Below are positions 5,976 through 13,002 of a stretch of DNA of 15,007 nt, one piece after another. The stretch is taken from the NCBI GenBank assembly GCA_016933095.1, contig JAFGBP010000033.1, forward strand, positions 1 through 15,007, written 5' to 3'. The DNA is from Candidatus Woesearchaeota archaeon (GTDB lineage: Archaea > Nanobdellota > Nanobdellia > Woesearchaeales > SM23-78). Within the stretch, counting starts at the first letter, position 1. Each line of letters starts with the position of its first letter. Below the pieces are notes generated by a model. It was not told the origin of the DNA, searched no databases, and saw only the letters and a program-made list of their open reading frames with translations. Made by a program: the position numbers and the translations under genes.

Positions 5976-8564
5976 TCATGCCGTCCTGATTATGTGACTG
6001 ACATTGATCTTCCCGCCTTCGCTCTTCGAAACGTCGATGCCGTCCTCTCCATACTGGAACTGGACGATCTTCTTCCCGGCATCCCTCACAGTGAAGTCGT
6101 ATTCTACCCTGAAGTCCTGCAGTGCGTTTGCAAGCCTCCTATAAAGATAACCTGACTTAGGAGTCCTAAGAGCAGTATCCATAAGGCTGTCTCTTCCAGT
6201 CATGGCCATAAAGAACAGCTCGAAAGGCTCAAGGCCGTGCCTAAAACCCTTCTTTATGTAACCTCTCGCGCTTACACCCAAGTCTCCCCGCTTGAAACAG
6301 GAAAGCGTCCTTCCCTCATAACCCTTGTTGACCCTTCCTCCACGCAAAGCCTGTTGGCCTACGCAAGCAGCCATCTGGGCGAGATTCAGGAAGTTACCCC
6401 TCGCTCCGGACTGAATCATCATCATCGTATTGGTTGACGGGTCAGCGTTCTGAGTGACAATCTCTCCAGTCTCGTTCCTAGCCTTGTTAAGCCTCTCAAG
6501 GATCCTTAGCTCTAAAGTCTCCTTCAAGTCACGACCAGGCAAGAGCTCAAGCGAACCATCATGGAACTGCTGGATCATTGCCTTGACGTCAGCATCTGCC
6601 TCTGCAAGGCTCTGCAAGACCTTCTCCTTGATCTCGGACTTGAGATCGATGTCTGATATGCTCGTTGTAAATCCATATCTCAACAACACCTCGATAGCCA
6701 AGCGGTTGATCATGCCCAAAAGCCTAACCATCCTCTTAGCGCCGTACTGCTTGTGAAGGTTCCTCAAAAGCAAACCTGAACCCTCTCCAAGATTGTTCTT
6801 GTCCAATACTCCAGTGATCAGCTTTCCATCCTCGATAAGGACTGTGGCGTCTGGATCATCAGGATTCTGCTTGTAGTGCTTTGCATATCCCTTAAAGTTG
6901 AAGTCATCAGGGAGCAAGCAACTGAAGACATCCTTTCCAGATACGAACTCCTTGCTTGGAAGCTTCGAGAAGTCCTCGATTCCAGTCGCTGCCAATAAAT
7001 CAACCGCCTCTTTCCTGGGAATCTTATCAAGGAACTTTGTCAAGTAGTAGTTGCCGCTGATAGTGTCCTGGCCACAACCGATAATGCTAAGCCCGTACCT
7101 TGGACTGATAAGCTGCGTCTGAACTTCCATCAAGATTTCTGCCTCGACACGAGCCTCTTCTGTCTGAGGAATGTGAAGGTTCATCTCGTCCCCGTCGAAG
7201 TCAGCGTTGTAAGGAGCACAGACCGCAGGGTTAAGCCTCAGCGTAAGGCCTGGAAGCACGCGCACCCTGTGGCACATCATGCTCATCCTGTGAAGGCTAG
7301 GCTGCCTGTTGAACAAGCTGACATCTCCATCCATCAAATGCCTCTCGACAATGAAACCAGGCTGCAACTCTTCCAACAGCTGCTCCTTAGTCTCGTCAGT
7401 GATCTTCTTCCTTCTACCATCAGGCCTGACAATGTAGTTGGCTCCAGGATAATCCTTAGGCCCTCTTGTTATGAATCCCTTAAGGTATTCCATGTTCCAC
7501 TCAGTAACCCTTTCAGGTACTGTGAGCTTCATAGCCATAAGCTTCGGCACGCCGACCTCGTTGATGTCAAGCATCGGGTCTGGGCTGATGACCGTACGTG
7601 CAGAAAAGTTAGTCCTCTTACCTGCAAGGTTGTGCCTAATCCTTCCCTCTTTTGACTTGATCCTTGCAGTCAAGGTCTTCAAAGGCTGGCCACTCCTATG
7701 CCTTGCAGGAGGAAGCTGACTTACCTCGTTGTCAAAGAAAGTCGTGATGTGATACTGCAACAAGTCCCACAAATCCTCGATGATTATCTCAGGAGCCCCC
7801 GCGTTGATGTTCTCGAAGAGACGCTGGTTGATCCTCACGATGTCACCAAGCTTGTGAGTAAGGTCGTCCTCGCTCCTCTCACCAGTCTCAAGAGTGATAC
7901 TAGGCCTCATGGTTACTGGCGGGATAGGAAGAACAGTCTGAACCATCCACTCAGGTTGAGCAACGTTGTTGTTGATGCCAAAGACTGCCAGGTGCTCTCG
8001 CTTAATCCTCTCAAGCCTGCTCCTCACCTCGATAGGAGAAAGCCTCTTCTCATCCTCTAAGAAAGTCGTAGGCTTCTCGAGCTTGATCTTCATCTGCTTA
8101 GACTTGCAATGAGGACACTTAGTGATAGTCTTCAGGCTTGCGATGATGTCCTTAACCTGAGCGATCTGCTCATCAACCCCGAACTCCTTGCCAATCTTAT
8201 CAAGGTCTTCCTTCGCCTTGTGGATCTTCTCATTAGGGATCAGGATGTTGCCACAACTCCTGCAAGTGCATCGCAGCAAGTCCAAGATTATACTGACAAA
8301 CTTGATGTGAATAACAGGCCTTGCAAGCTCGATGTAACCAAAGTGTCCGGGACACTCCTTTAACTTGCAGCCGCAAGTCTTGCACTTCAAGCCAGGGTCA
8401 ATTACTCCCAGCCTAATATCCATGAGACCGCCATCAACAGGATAACCTTCCTTATCATAGAGCTCTGGAGTGACTATCTTTGCGCTAGCCATGTCCTTGA
8501 TGAACTTAGGGCTCATGATACCAAACTCAATCTTGTCAACCTTCTTTGAAATGAATGATTCCAT
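5976..8564 (-). CDS. rpoA1: DNA-directed RNA polymerase subunit A' (RpoA1)
   Basis: N-terminal part of the largest subunit, carrying the clamp, active centre and bridge helix. 862 residues from the chosen ATG, family-typical. Near the start (about residues 61-74) is the zinc motif CxxCx6CxxH, followed by CTCRSC and CPHC, the second clamp zinc site. LAGKRTNFSARTVISPDP and the catalytic Mg-binding NADFDGDEMNLH (about 453-464) are intact. The bridge helix region reads MTGRDSLMDTALRTPKSGYL; the Pro after RT is unusual. Start region: AGGTG is followed by a GTG (8573) and three ATGs (8570, 8567, 8564); 8564 has the best spacing, six bases. It is followed by rpoA2 and sits 11 bases after rpoB1. Confidence 0.98.
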   Translation of the reverse strand: MESFISKKVDKIEFGIMSPKFIKDMASAKIVTPELYDKEGYPVDGGLMDIRLGVIDPGLKCKTCGCKLKECPGHFGYIELARPVIHIKFVSIILDLLRCTCRSCGNILIPNEKIHKAKEDLDKIGKEFGVDEQIAQVKDIIASLKTITKCPHCKSKQMKIKLEKPTTFLEDEKRLSPIEVRSRLERIKREHLAVFGINNNVAQPEWMVQTVLPIPPVTMRPSITLETGERSEDDLTHKLGDIVRINQRLFENINAGAPEIIIEDLWDLLQYHITTFFDNEVSQLPPARHRSGQPLKTLTARIKSKEGRIRHNLAGKRTNFSARTVISPDPMLDINEVGVPKLMAMKLTVPERVTEWNMEYLKGFITRGPKDYPGANYIVRPDGRRKKITDETKEQLLEELQPGFIVERHLMDGDVSLFNRQPSLHRMSMMCHRVRVLPGLTLRLNPAVCAPYNADFDGDEMNLHIPQTEEARVEAEILMEVQTQLISPRYGLSIIGCGQDTISGNYYLTKFLDKIPRKEAVDLLAATGIEDFSKLPSKEFVSGKDVFSCLLPDDFNFKGYAKHYKQNPDDPDATVLIEDGKLITGVLDKNNLGEGSGLLLRNLHKQYGAKRMVRLLGMINRLAIEVLLRYGFTTSISDIDLKSEIKEKVLQSLAEADADVKAMIQQFHDGSLELLPGRDLKETLELRILERLNKARNETGEIVTQNADPSTNTMMMIQSGARGNFLNLAQMAACVGQQALRGGRVNKGYEGRTLSCFKRGDLGVSARGYIKKGFRHGLEPFELFFMAMTGRDSLMDTALRTPKSGYLYRRLANALQDFRVEYDFTVRDAGKKIVQFQYGEDGIDVSKSEGGKINVSHIIRTA

Positions 8565-8577
8565 CATCATCACCTAC

Positions 8578-10434
8578 CTACTCCTCAACACCCTCTTTCT
8601 GAGGGGCCTCTGCCTGCTGCCGCGTCTTGCCAGCAATCTGGCTCTTGAGCTTAAGCTTAGGATAAAGCGTCAAGCTCTTGAACTCATCCAAAAGGAGCTT
8701 GAACGCGTAGCTCATCTCAATGTTGCTTATCTCAACGTTGTCACCGCAAGTAGGACAGAAGTAAGAATTCTTCCTAGCGTCGTGGATGGCGACAAGGCCG
8801 CAACCCTCGCAAATAGGCACTTCTGTCTTGTCAGAGTCAAACCTCTCCTTCAGGAGCAGGCTTGCTCCATGGGCCACGAATGTATCCTTCTCCATCTCTC
8901 CAAGCCTCAAGCCTCCCTCCTTTGCTCTTCCCTCAGTAGGCTGCCTGGTCAAGAGCTGGATTGGTCCTCTGGCTCTGCTGTGAATCTTGTTCGCGACCAT
9001 GTGCTTGAGCTTTATGTAGTACATATTTCCAATGTATATCTTGGCAGTGTACATCGCGCCAGTGATACCATTGTAGAGCGTCTCGGTGCCATTTTCCCTG
9101 AAGCCATTGGCCAGGAGCTCTGCGCGCAGGTCCTCCTCTTTCTCTCCCTCGAAAGTCGTGCCGTCAATATACCTTCCAGACAATGCACCTACCTTCCCAG
9201 AGATCAATTCCAGAAGGTGACTTACTGTCATACGACTCGGGATTCCATGAGGACTGAAAAGAATGTCTGGCTTTATCCCGCTTGAAGTGAATGGGATGTC
9301 AGCTTCTGGAACGACGAGGCTAATGACTCCCTTCTGACCGTGCCTTGAGGTGAATTTGTCCCCAATCTCAGGAACTCTCTGCTCTCGTAATCTTACCTGG
9401 ACGAGCTTGTTTCCCTCCTCGCTCTCAGTCAAAAGGACTTGGTCTACAATCCCGTTCTCTCCGTGCTTCAAGGCCATGCTTGACTCCCTTCTGGAAGTCT
9501 GAGCAAGGTTGTACTCCTCAAGGCTCGACAAGAATCTTGGAGGGCTCGTCTTTCCGATTATGACGTCTCCCTCAGCAACGACCGCCTCAGGATAAATCAT
9601 TCCATCATCTTCCAGGAACCTGTAATCATGCTCAGTCCTGTAACCCTTGACGTCCTTGTCAGGGATGCCTATCTCGTCAGTGAGACCTCCAGAATATCTC
9701 AGCTCCTCGGAAATGACAGGCCTAAAATAAGTGCTCCTGCCAAATCCTCTCTCGATGCTTCCCTTATTGATCACAATAGCATCCTGCATGTTATATCCCT
9801 GGTAAGACATAACTGCAACGACCACGTTCTGACCTGTCGGGTGAGCATCCATCTTAGTAAGCTCATTGGTTATTGTAGTAACTATAGGCTTCTGAGGATA
9901 GCACAAGAGGTTCACATCCATATCCATCCTTGAGAAGTAGTTGGCAGCGTAGAAACCGACTGCCTGCTTCTGGTTCTTAGAACCCTGAGTCAGACGTACT
10001 CCCTGGTTGTAGTTCCCGAAAGGGACGAGGCTCGACGTGAGGCCAAAGATGTCTATCGGGCTGATCTCAAGGTGGGTGTGGTCGGGCGTAAGTTCAGACT
10101 CGCGCAAGGCAACAAGAGCCGATTCTTCCTCTGTCGTATCAAGGTACTCGACCAGCCCCTGCTCTACCAAGTCAGTCCACTTAAGCTCTCCTTTGTTAAG
10201 CTTCTCTATATGAGTCTCTGTGAGCAAGGCCTTTCCATTCTTGACTATTATCAAAGGCCTAATGACCCGTCCACTGCAGGTCTCGATGAAAGCCTGGTTC
10301 GTGTCCTCATTGTAGTAAAGGTTCAGGCTCAAAGGCAACTTGTTAGACCTTCGCTGATTCCTCAAGGAATCTACGAACTCGCGTCCATTGGTGACCTTCC
10401 CGACATACTTGTTGTTTAGGAATACTTCAGTCAT
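8578..10434 (-). CDS. rpoB1: DNA-directed RNA polymerase subunit B' (RpoB1)
   Basis: C-terminal part of the second-largest subunit, which in this organism is split in two. 618 residues from the chosen start. Key regions: SPIDIFGLTSSLVPFGNYNQ, SYQGYNMQDAIVINKGSIER, GDKFTSRHGQKGVI and DILFSPHGIPSRMTVSHLLE, all forming the active-site cleft and hybrid-binding surface. A four-cysteine zinc site (CEGC...CPTCG, Cys about 542, 545, 560, 563) lies near the C-terminus, followed by LLLDEFKSL, which packs on A'. Two ATGs, 10440 and 10434, follow GAGGGGTGA; the second has normal spacing and is preferred. It begins 14 bases after the rpoB2 stop. Confidence 0.98.
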   Translation of the reverse strand: MTEVFLNNKYVGKVTNGREFVDSLRNQRRSNKLPLSLNLYYNEDTNQAFIETCSGRVIRPLIIVKNGKALLTETHIEKLNKGELKWTDLVEQGLVEYLDTTEEESALVALRESELTPDHTHLEISPIDIFGLTSSLVPFGNYNQGVRLTQGSKNQKQAVGFYAANYFSRMDMDVNLLCYPQKPIVTTITNELTKMDAHPTGQNVVVAVMSYQGYNMQDAIVINKGSIERGFGRSTYFRPVISEELRYSGGLTDEIGIPDKDVKGYRTEHDYRFLEDDGMIYPEAVVAEGDVIIGKTSPPRFLSSLEEYNLAQTSRRESSMALKHGENGIVDQVLLTESEEGNKLVQVRLREQRVPEIGDKFTSRHGQKGVISLVVPEADIPFTSSGIKPDILFSPHGIPSRMTVSHLLELISGKVGALSGRYIDGTTFEGEKEEDLRAELLANGFRENGTETLYNGITGAMYTAKIYIGNMYYIKLKHMVANKIHSRARGPIQLLTRQPTEGRAKEGGLRLGEMEKDTFVAHGASLLLKERFDSDKTEVPICEGCGLVAIHDARKNSYFCPTCGDNVEISNIEMSYAFKLLLDEFKSLTLYPKLKLKSQIAGKTRQQAEAPQKEGVEE

Positions 10435-10447
10435 GATCATTCACCCC

Positions 10448-11959
10448 TCACTTCTTCTTGGCAGGGGTCTTCTCAACTTCCAGACCTGCCTTGACTAGCG
10501 CTGGCATTATATCCGTCTCCTCGACCTGCTGGCTAATGTTCGCCAGGAGCGCCAAGTTCTTCCTGAGACCGATGTTGCTTCCTTCAGGAGTCTCGCTCGT
10601 GCAAAGCCTTCCCATGTGCGTCGGGTGAAGACTTCGAGCTTCGAAATTCTCCTGACTGCTCGACAAGGGGCTAACGACCCTCTGCAAGTGGCTCAGTGTC
10701 TGCAGGAAGTTGAGCCTCTCGATCCTCTGGCTCACTCCCTTCCTGGAACCGACCCAGTTGCCGGTCGCCATGCTGCTGTAGATCCTCTGAGTCAAGAGCT
10801 TCTCCCGGATTATAACCTTGATGCTAGGGAACTTACCCCTCTTCACGATCCTCTGGAAGTTGTAAAGCAGGTCTCCGATCAGCACCTTCAGGTTCACCCT
10901 TATCAAGTCCCCCATCAGGTCTCCGCTCATCTTCAGCCTCTTGTTCATGTAATGGTCCTTGTCATCAGAGCCTTCAGCCCTCATGGTAAGGATCATCTTC
11001 TTCAGCATCTTGCAAAGGTTGTAAGCCTTCAGGACCCTGTCTTCCTTCTCGAGTCCGATGTGAGGCAGCAAGTACTTGTCCAGAATCTCCTGCATCCTAT
11101 CAATCCTGATCTCCCTCGCCTGGGTGATGCCAATCTTCTTAGCGACGTAATCGATAGCATCTTCGGCATTCTTGATGTCAATGAACTCGTAGAGGTTAAT
11201 CAAGGCCTCTGCGTTGTCATCAAGGCCTATCTGCCTCATGATCTCCTCGTCCTTCACGACTCCAAGAGCCTTGATTATAGGGATGAGAGGAATCCTCTTC
11301 ACCCTCGTGAAGGTGATGTAGAAGAGCCCGTCCTTGAGCTTCTCGAACTGGTGAGGGATCTTGTAACTACCCCTCTCAGAAAATATCTTTCCGACGTACG
11401 GGCTGACACCAGTCTTCTCCTGCTCCACCAAGAACCTGTTAGAAGCCAAGTCCTCGATGTTCACGACTGCCTTCTCAGTCCCGTTGATAATGAAATACCC
11501 ACCGGGGTCGTCAGGGTCCTCGTTGAACTTTATAAGCTCATCCCTCGACAAGCCAGACAAGTGGCAGTACTTAGACTTGAGCATTATGGGTATGTTAGCG
11601 ATCTGGGTTATGAACTCCTCACGCTGCACGCCGTTAATGTGAGCACTGATCTTCAAGAACATGGGAGCGCTGTAAGAAAGCTTCCTCAAACGTGCCTCTA
11701 CAGGGTAGATGCTCCTCTTCGACCCGTCCGCCTCTGTGATCTCTGGCTTCGTCACCCAAACGTCATCAAGCCTTATCGTGAAGGAATCAACGTTGGGAGG
11801 GATGATCGTAGGCTCGATCTCCTTGTTCTCCTCAATGATGTTCTTCAGCTCCACATCGATGAACTTATTGAAGGACTCGATGTTGGCCTTGACAATGCTG
11901 TTGTCCTCAAAGTATTTCTTCAAAAGCGCGTATGATTTCCTAGTAGCTTCCATTTTCAT
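10448..11959 (-). CDS. rpoB2: DNA-directed RNA polymerase subunit B'' (RpoB2)
   Basis: N-terminal part of the split second-largest subunit (protrusion, lobe and fork). 503 residues from the ATG at 11959, normal for B''. Motifs: YPVEARLRKLSYSAPMFLKI, GYFIINGTEKAVVNIEDLAS, FSERGSYKIPHQFEK, the basic MNKRLKMSGDLMGDLIR, and the fork-loop block RVVSPLSSSQENFEARSLHP then GRLCTSETPEGSNIGL. The reading frame is open to 12049, but that extension lies inside rpoH and reads unlike B''. The ATG at 11959 follows the rpoH TGA by one base with GGGAG just upstream; the ATG at 11953 (two codons later) is equally possible. The short tail ends in a Lys run. The B'/B'' split is a feature of several euryarchaeal and DPANN lineages. 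Confidence 0.97.
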   Translation of the reverse strand: MKMEATRKSYALLKKYFEDNSIVKANIESFNKFIDVELKNIIEENKEIEPTIIPPNVDSFTIRLDDVWVTKPEITEADGSKRSIYPVEARLRKLSYSAPMFLKISAHINGVQREEFITQIANIPIMLKSKYCHLSGLSRDELIKFNEDPDDPGGYFIINGTEKAVVNIEDLASNRFLVEQEKTGVSPYVGKIFSERGSYKIPHQFEKLKDGLFYITFTRVKRIPLIPIIKALGVVKDEEIMRQIGLDDNAEALINLYEFIDIKNAEDAIDYVAKKIGITQAREIRIDRMQEILDKYLLPHIGLEKEDRVLKAYNLCKMLKKMILTMRAEGSDDKDHYMNKRLKMSGDLMGDLIRVNLKVLIGDLLYNFQRIVKRGKFPSIKVIIREKLLTQRIYSSMATGNWVGSRKGVSQRIERLNFLQTLSHLQRVVSPLSSSQENFEARSLHPTHMGRLCTSETPEGSNIGLRKNLALLANISQQVEETDIMPALVKAGLEVEKTPAKKK

Positions 11960-11960
11960 C

Positions 11961-12206
11961 TCACTCCCTGATAACTCCCCTATAATAGACAGTCTCGCCG
12001 GCAGTCCTGCTATGCCTCTTGATCTTAATGACATCCCCTTGCCTCGCACCCAAGTGGGCGATAGCCGGGTCAGAGAAATTGATCTTCGGGATTTCCCGCA
12101 GAGTAATGTTATATTTTTTGAAAAGCGCCTTAGCGTCCTTCTCAGAAAGTTTGGTGTGCTCAGGAACGAGCTCGTGAGCGTTCATGTCTGATTTCTTTTC
12201 CGCCAT
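11961..12206 (-). CDS. rpoH: DNA-directed RNA polymerase subunit H (RpoH/Rpb5-like)
   Basis: Small subunit equal to the C-terminal domain of eukaryotic Rpb5, sitting near the downstream DNA. 81 residues from the chosen start. Family block: HELVPEHTKLSEKDAKALFK, ITLREIPKI, DPAIAHLGARQGDVIKIKR and the closing TAGETVYYRGVI. Start chosen because GAGGGGG at 12214-12220 lies about six to seven bases before the ATG at 12206; an ATG at 12221 overlaps that sequence and is unlikely. It is the first gene of the rpo operon. No convincing TATA box is seen between it and tRNA-Lys, so the operon promoter is unclear, and read-through from the tRNA genes on the same strand is possible. Confidence 0.96.
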   Translation of the reverse strand: MAEKKSDMNAHELVPEHTKLSEKDAKALFKKYNITLREIPKINFSDPAIAHLGARQGDVIKIKRHSRTAGETVYYRGVIRE

Positions 12207-12322
12207 TGTGTTCCCCCTCATTCTTTTGACTGTGAAAAAAGTTTGTTACACTTCGTCTATGAGCCGGACGATAACAAAAACGCTTCGCATTTTTGAATCG
12301 TTCGTCCCATCAACTTCATCTA
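12207..12322 (-). other. Spacer between tRNA-Lys and rpoH: repeat, hairpin, T run
   Basis: Read on the minus strand, the spacer holds the tRNA flank, a 32-base hairpin element (12300-12269), a partial second copy of the tRNA-Lys 3' end (12271-12250), then AACTTTTTTCAC with six T residues at 12240-12235 and the rpoH ribosome-binding sequence. The T6 run could end the tRNA transcript. I see no good TATA box for rpoH. Confidence 0.5.
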
Positions 12323-12334
12323 TGAGCCGGACGA
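12250..12334. repeat. 22-bp direct repeat of the tRNA-Lys 3' end and flank
   Basis: Bases 12313-12334 and 12250-12271 are the same 22-mer except one transition (A versus G at the sixth base), 63 bases apart. The first copy covers the last 12 bases of tRNA-Lys, including CCGGCTCA, plus 10 bases of 3' flank. The second copy is free-standing. The 41 bases between the copies contain a hairpin element. This looks like a relic of a duplication or of integration at a tRNA 3' end. Confidence 0.8.
12269..12300 (-). repeat. A/T-armed hairpin element
   Basis: On the minus strand CGAT-T-CAAAAATGC-GAA-GCGTTTTTG-TT-ATCG folds into a nine-pair stem with a three-base loop and a second four-pair outer stem. 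One pair is U-G on the minus strand but C-A on the plus strand, so structure is kept better in a minus-strand transcript. The same CAAAA...TTTTG plan recurs in the tRNA-Asp intron and in the 12898-12986 repeats. Confidence 0.65.
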
Positions 12335-12432
12335 GATTTGAACTCGCGACCACACCATCACTTTCAAAAGGCCGGAAAAACCTGGCCTGTGGGTTAAAAG
12401 TGGTGTGCTCTACCAGGCTGAGCTACCGGCCC
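12323..12432 (-). tRNA. tRNA-Lys (anticodon TTT) with a 36-nt intron at 37/38
   Basis: Reads lysine AAA/AAG codons. Exons are 12432-12395 and 12358-12323 (74 nt mature); the intron is 12394-12359. Acceptor GGGCCGG pairs with CCGGCTC (one G-U), discriminator A, no CCA encoded. D arm GCTC/GAGC with AGCCTGGTA loop; anticodon stem CACCA/TGGTG; loop CTTTTAA with TTT at 34-36; T arm GCGAG-TTCAAAT-CTCGT. The junction forms a bulge-helix-bulge: C32-T35 pairs with intron AAAG, giving three-base bulges TA|A and TG|A, the form cut by the archaeal splicing endonuclease. The intron also holds an AGGCC/GGCCT hairpin. The gene lies on the same strand as tRNA-Asp and the rpo operon. Confidence 0.96.
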
Positions 12433-12489
12433 AACATATCAAAAACCCCTTGCGATAAGGTTTCTGAGCCGCCCTGTCTGCTGATGGAA
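12433..12489 (-). other. Spacer between tRNA-Asp and tRNA-Lys with hairpin and T run
   Basis: On the minus strand, AAACCTTATCGCAAGGGGTTTTTG (about 12461-12438) can form a short stem (CCTT/AAGG or AAACC/GGTTT) ending in five T residues. This is a plausible terminator or processing element after tRNA-Asp. No clear TATA box for tRNA-Lys is visible, so the two tRNAs may be cotranscribed. Confidence 0.4.
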
Positions 12490-12674
12490 CGCCCTGACCG
12501 GGAGTCGAACCCGGGTCGAAGCCTTGCTGCACACCATACGCGTCTCGCACCTTGTGCGCTTACAAAACGCTCTCGCGTTTTGAAGCCCCAAAAATCGTGA
12601 AACGATTTTTGATGGCTAACCGAGCGTAACCGGTTACGACAGGGCTTCATGATAGGCCACTACACTATCAGGGC
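12490..12674 (-). tRNA. tRNA-Asp (anticodon GTC) with a 112-nt intron at 37/38
   Basis: Reads aspartate GAC/GAT codons. Exons are 12674-12637 and 12524-12490 (73 nt mature); the intron is 12636-12525. Acceptor GCCCTGA/TCAGGGC, discriminator G as expected for Asp, no CCA. D region GTG...CAT with TAGTGGCCTAT loop; anticodon stem AAGCC/GGCTT; loop CTGTCGA; T arm CCGGG-TTCGACT-CCCGG. C32-T35 pairs with intron GCAG, leaving three-base bulges CG|T and CA|A: a proper bulge-helix-bulge splice site. The intron is long and holds a perfect 10-pair hairpin (12589-12598/12602-12611), a perfect 8-pair hairpin with a GAGA loop (12563-12570/12575-12582), and a 5-pair hairpin (12546-12550/12554-12558). Confidence 0.95.
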
Positions 12675-13002
12675 AAGCGGTCGATCACGAACCGTCTTTC
12701 GTCGTCAAACCGAGGAAACTGGGATGAGAGAGCCGTGGCTCAATAGTCTTCCAATCATACTTTGTCTAGAATGTTTTCCTCCCAAACATTTTGCCCTGGC
12801 TCACGACTACATCACGGTTTTTGTCATCAACAAGCTTGTTTTCAAGCTGATTACCTTCCAGAAATTGGGTCCCTTTAAAAAGATTGCGTTTTTTAAGGCG
12901 AAATCCTCAAAAACGCAGTTTTTGTTGGATTGAGATTTTTAAAGCGAAATCCTCAAAAACGCAGTTTTTGTTGGATTGAGATTTTTGAGCTTGAAATGGG
13001 CT
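12675..13002. other. Gene-free region with repeats
   Basis: No credible gene was found in these 328 bases. Notable pieces: a short GAGCC/GGCTC hairpin near 12729-12740, an AT-rich stretch with no codon character, and a 46-bp tandem repeat at 12898-12986 next to the end of the 13003-13536 gene. Reading frames here either start inside tRNA-Asp or run into the tandem repeat. No clear TATA box for tRNA-Asp could be placed. Confidence 0.5.
12898..12986. repeat. 46-bp tandem repeat of a hairpin unit
   Basis: Two 43-base identical blocks, 12898-12940 and 12944-12986, with a 46-base period; the preceding bases 12878-12897 look like a decayed partial third copy. Each unit contains AATCC-t-CAAAAAC-gca-GTTTTTG-tt-GGATT, an inverted repeat with a 7-pair inner and 5-pair outer stem. 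On the minus strand it begins 17 bases after the stop of the 13003-13536 gene, so it may act as a 3' end or terminator element. Confidence 0.9.

Noticed and set aside
10616..11935. 439-codon open frame on the plus strand
   Set aside because: It lies wholly antisense to rpoB2, which has clear RNA polymerase motifs; the long frame follows from codon bias of the real gene.
11960..12049. Longer N-terminus of RpoB2 starting at 12049
   Set aside because: The extension lies inside rpoH and reads as an Arg/Gly-rich out-of-frame shadow; ribosome-binding sequence and B'' length favour 11959 or 11953.
12720..12855. C/D-box guide RNA, from GATGAGA and CTGA-like boxes
   Set aside because: The boxes are about 130 bases apart, too far for an archaeal guide of 50-70 bases, with no C'/D' pair.
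12649..12933. 94-codon plus-strand frame, possible internal start at 12724
   Set aside because: It begins inside tRNA-Asp on the other strand and ends in the 46-bp tandem repeat; no domain, weak start signals and no codon character.
12898..12986. Possible CRISPR fragment
   Set aside because: Only two to three units, and they abut with just three bases between identical blocks, so there are no spacers.
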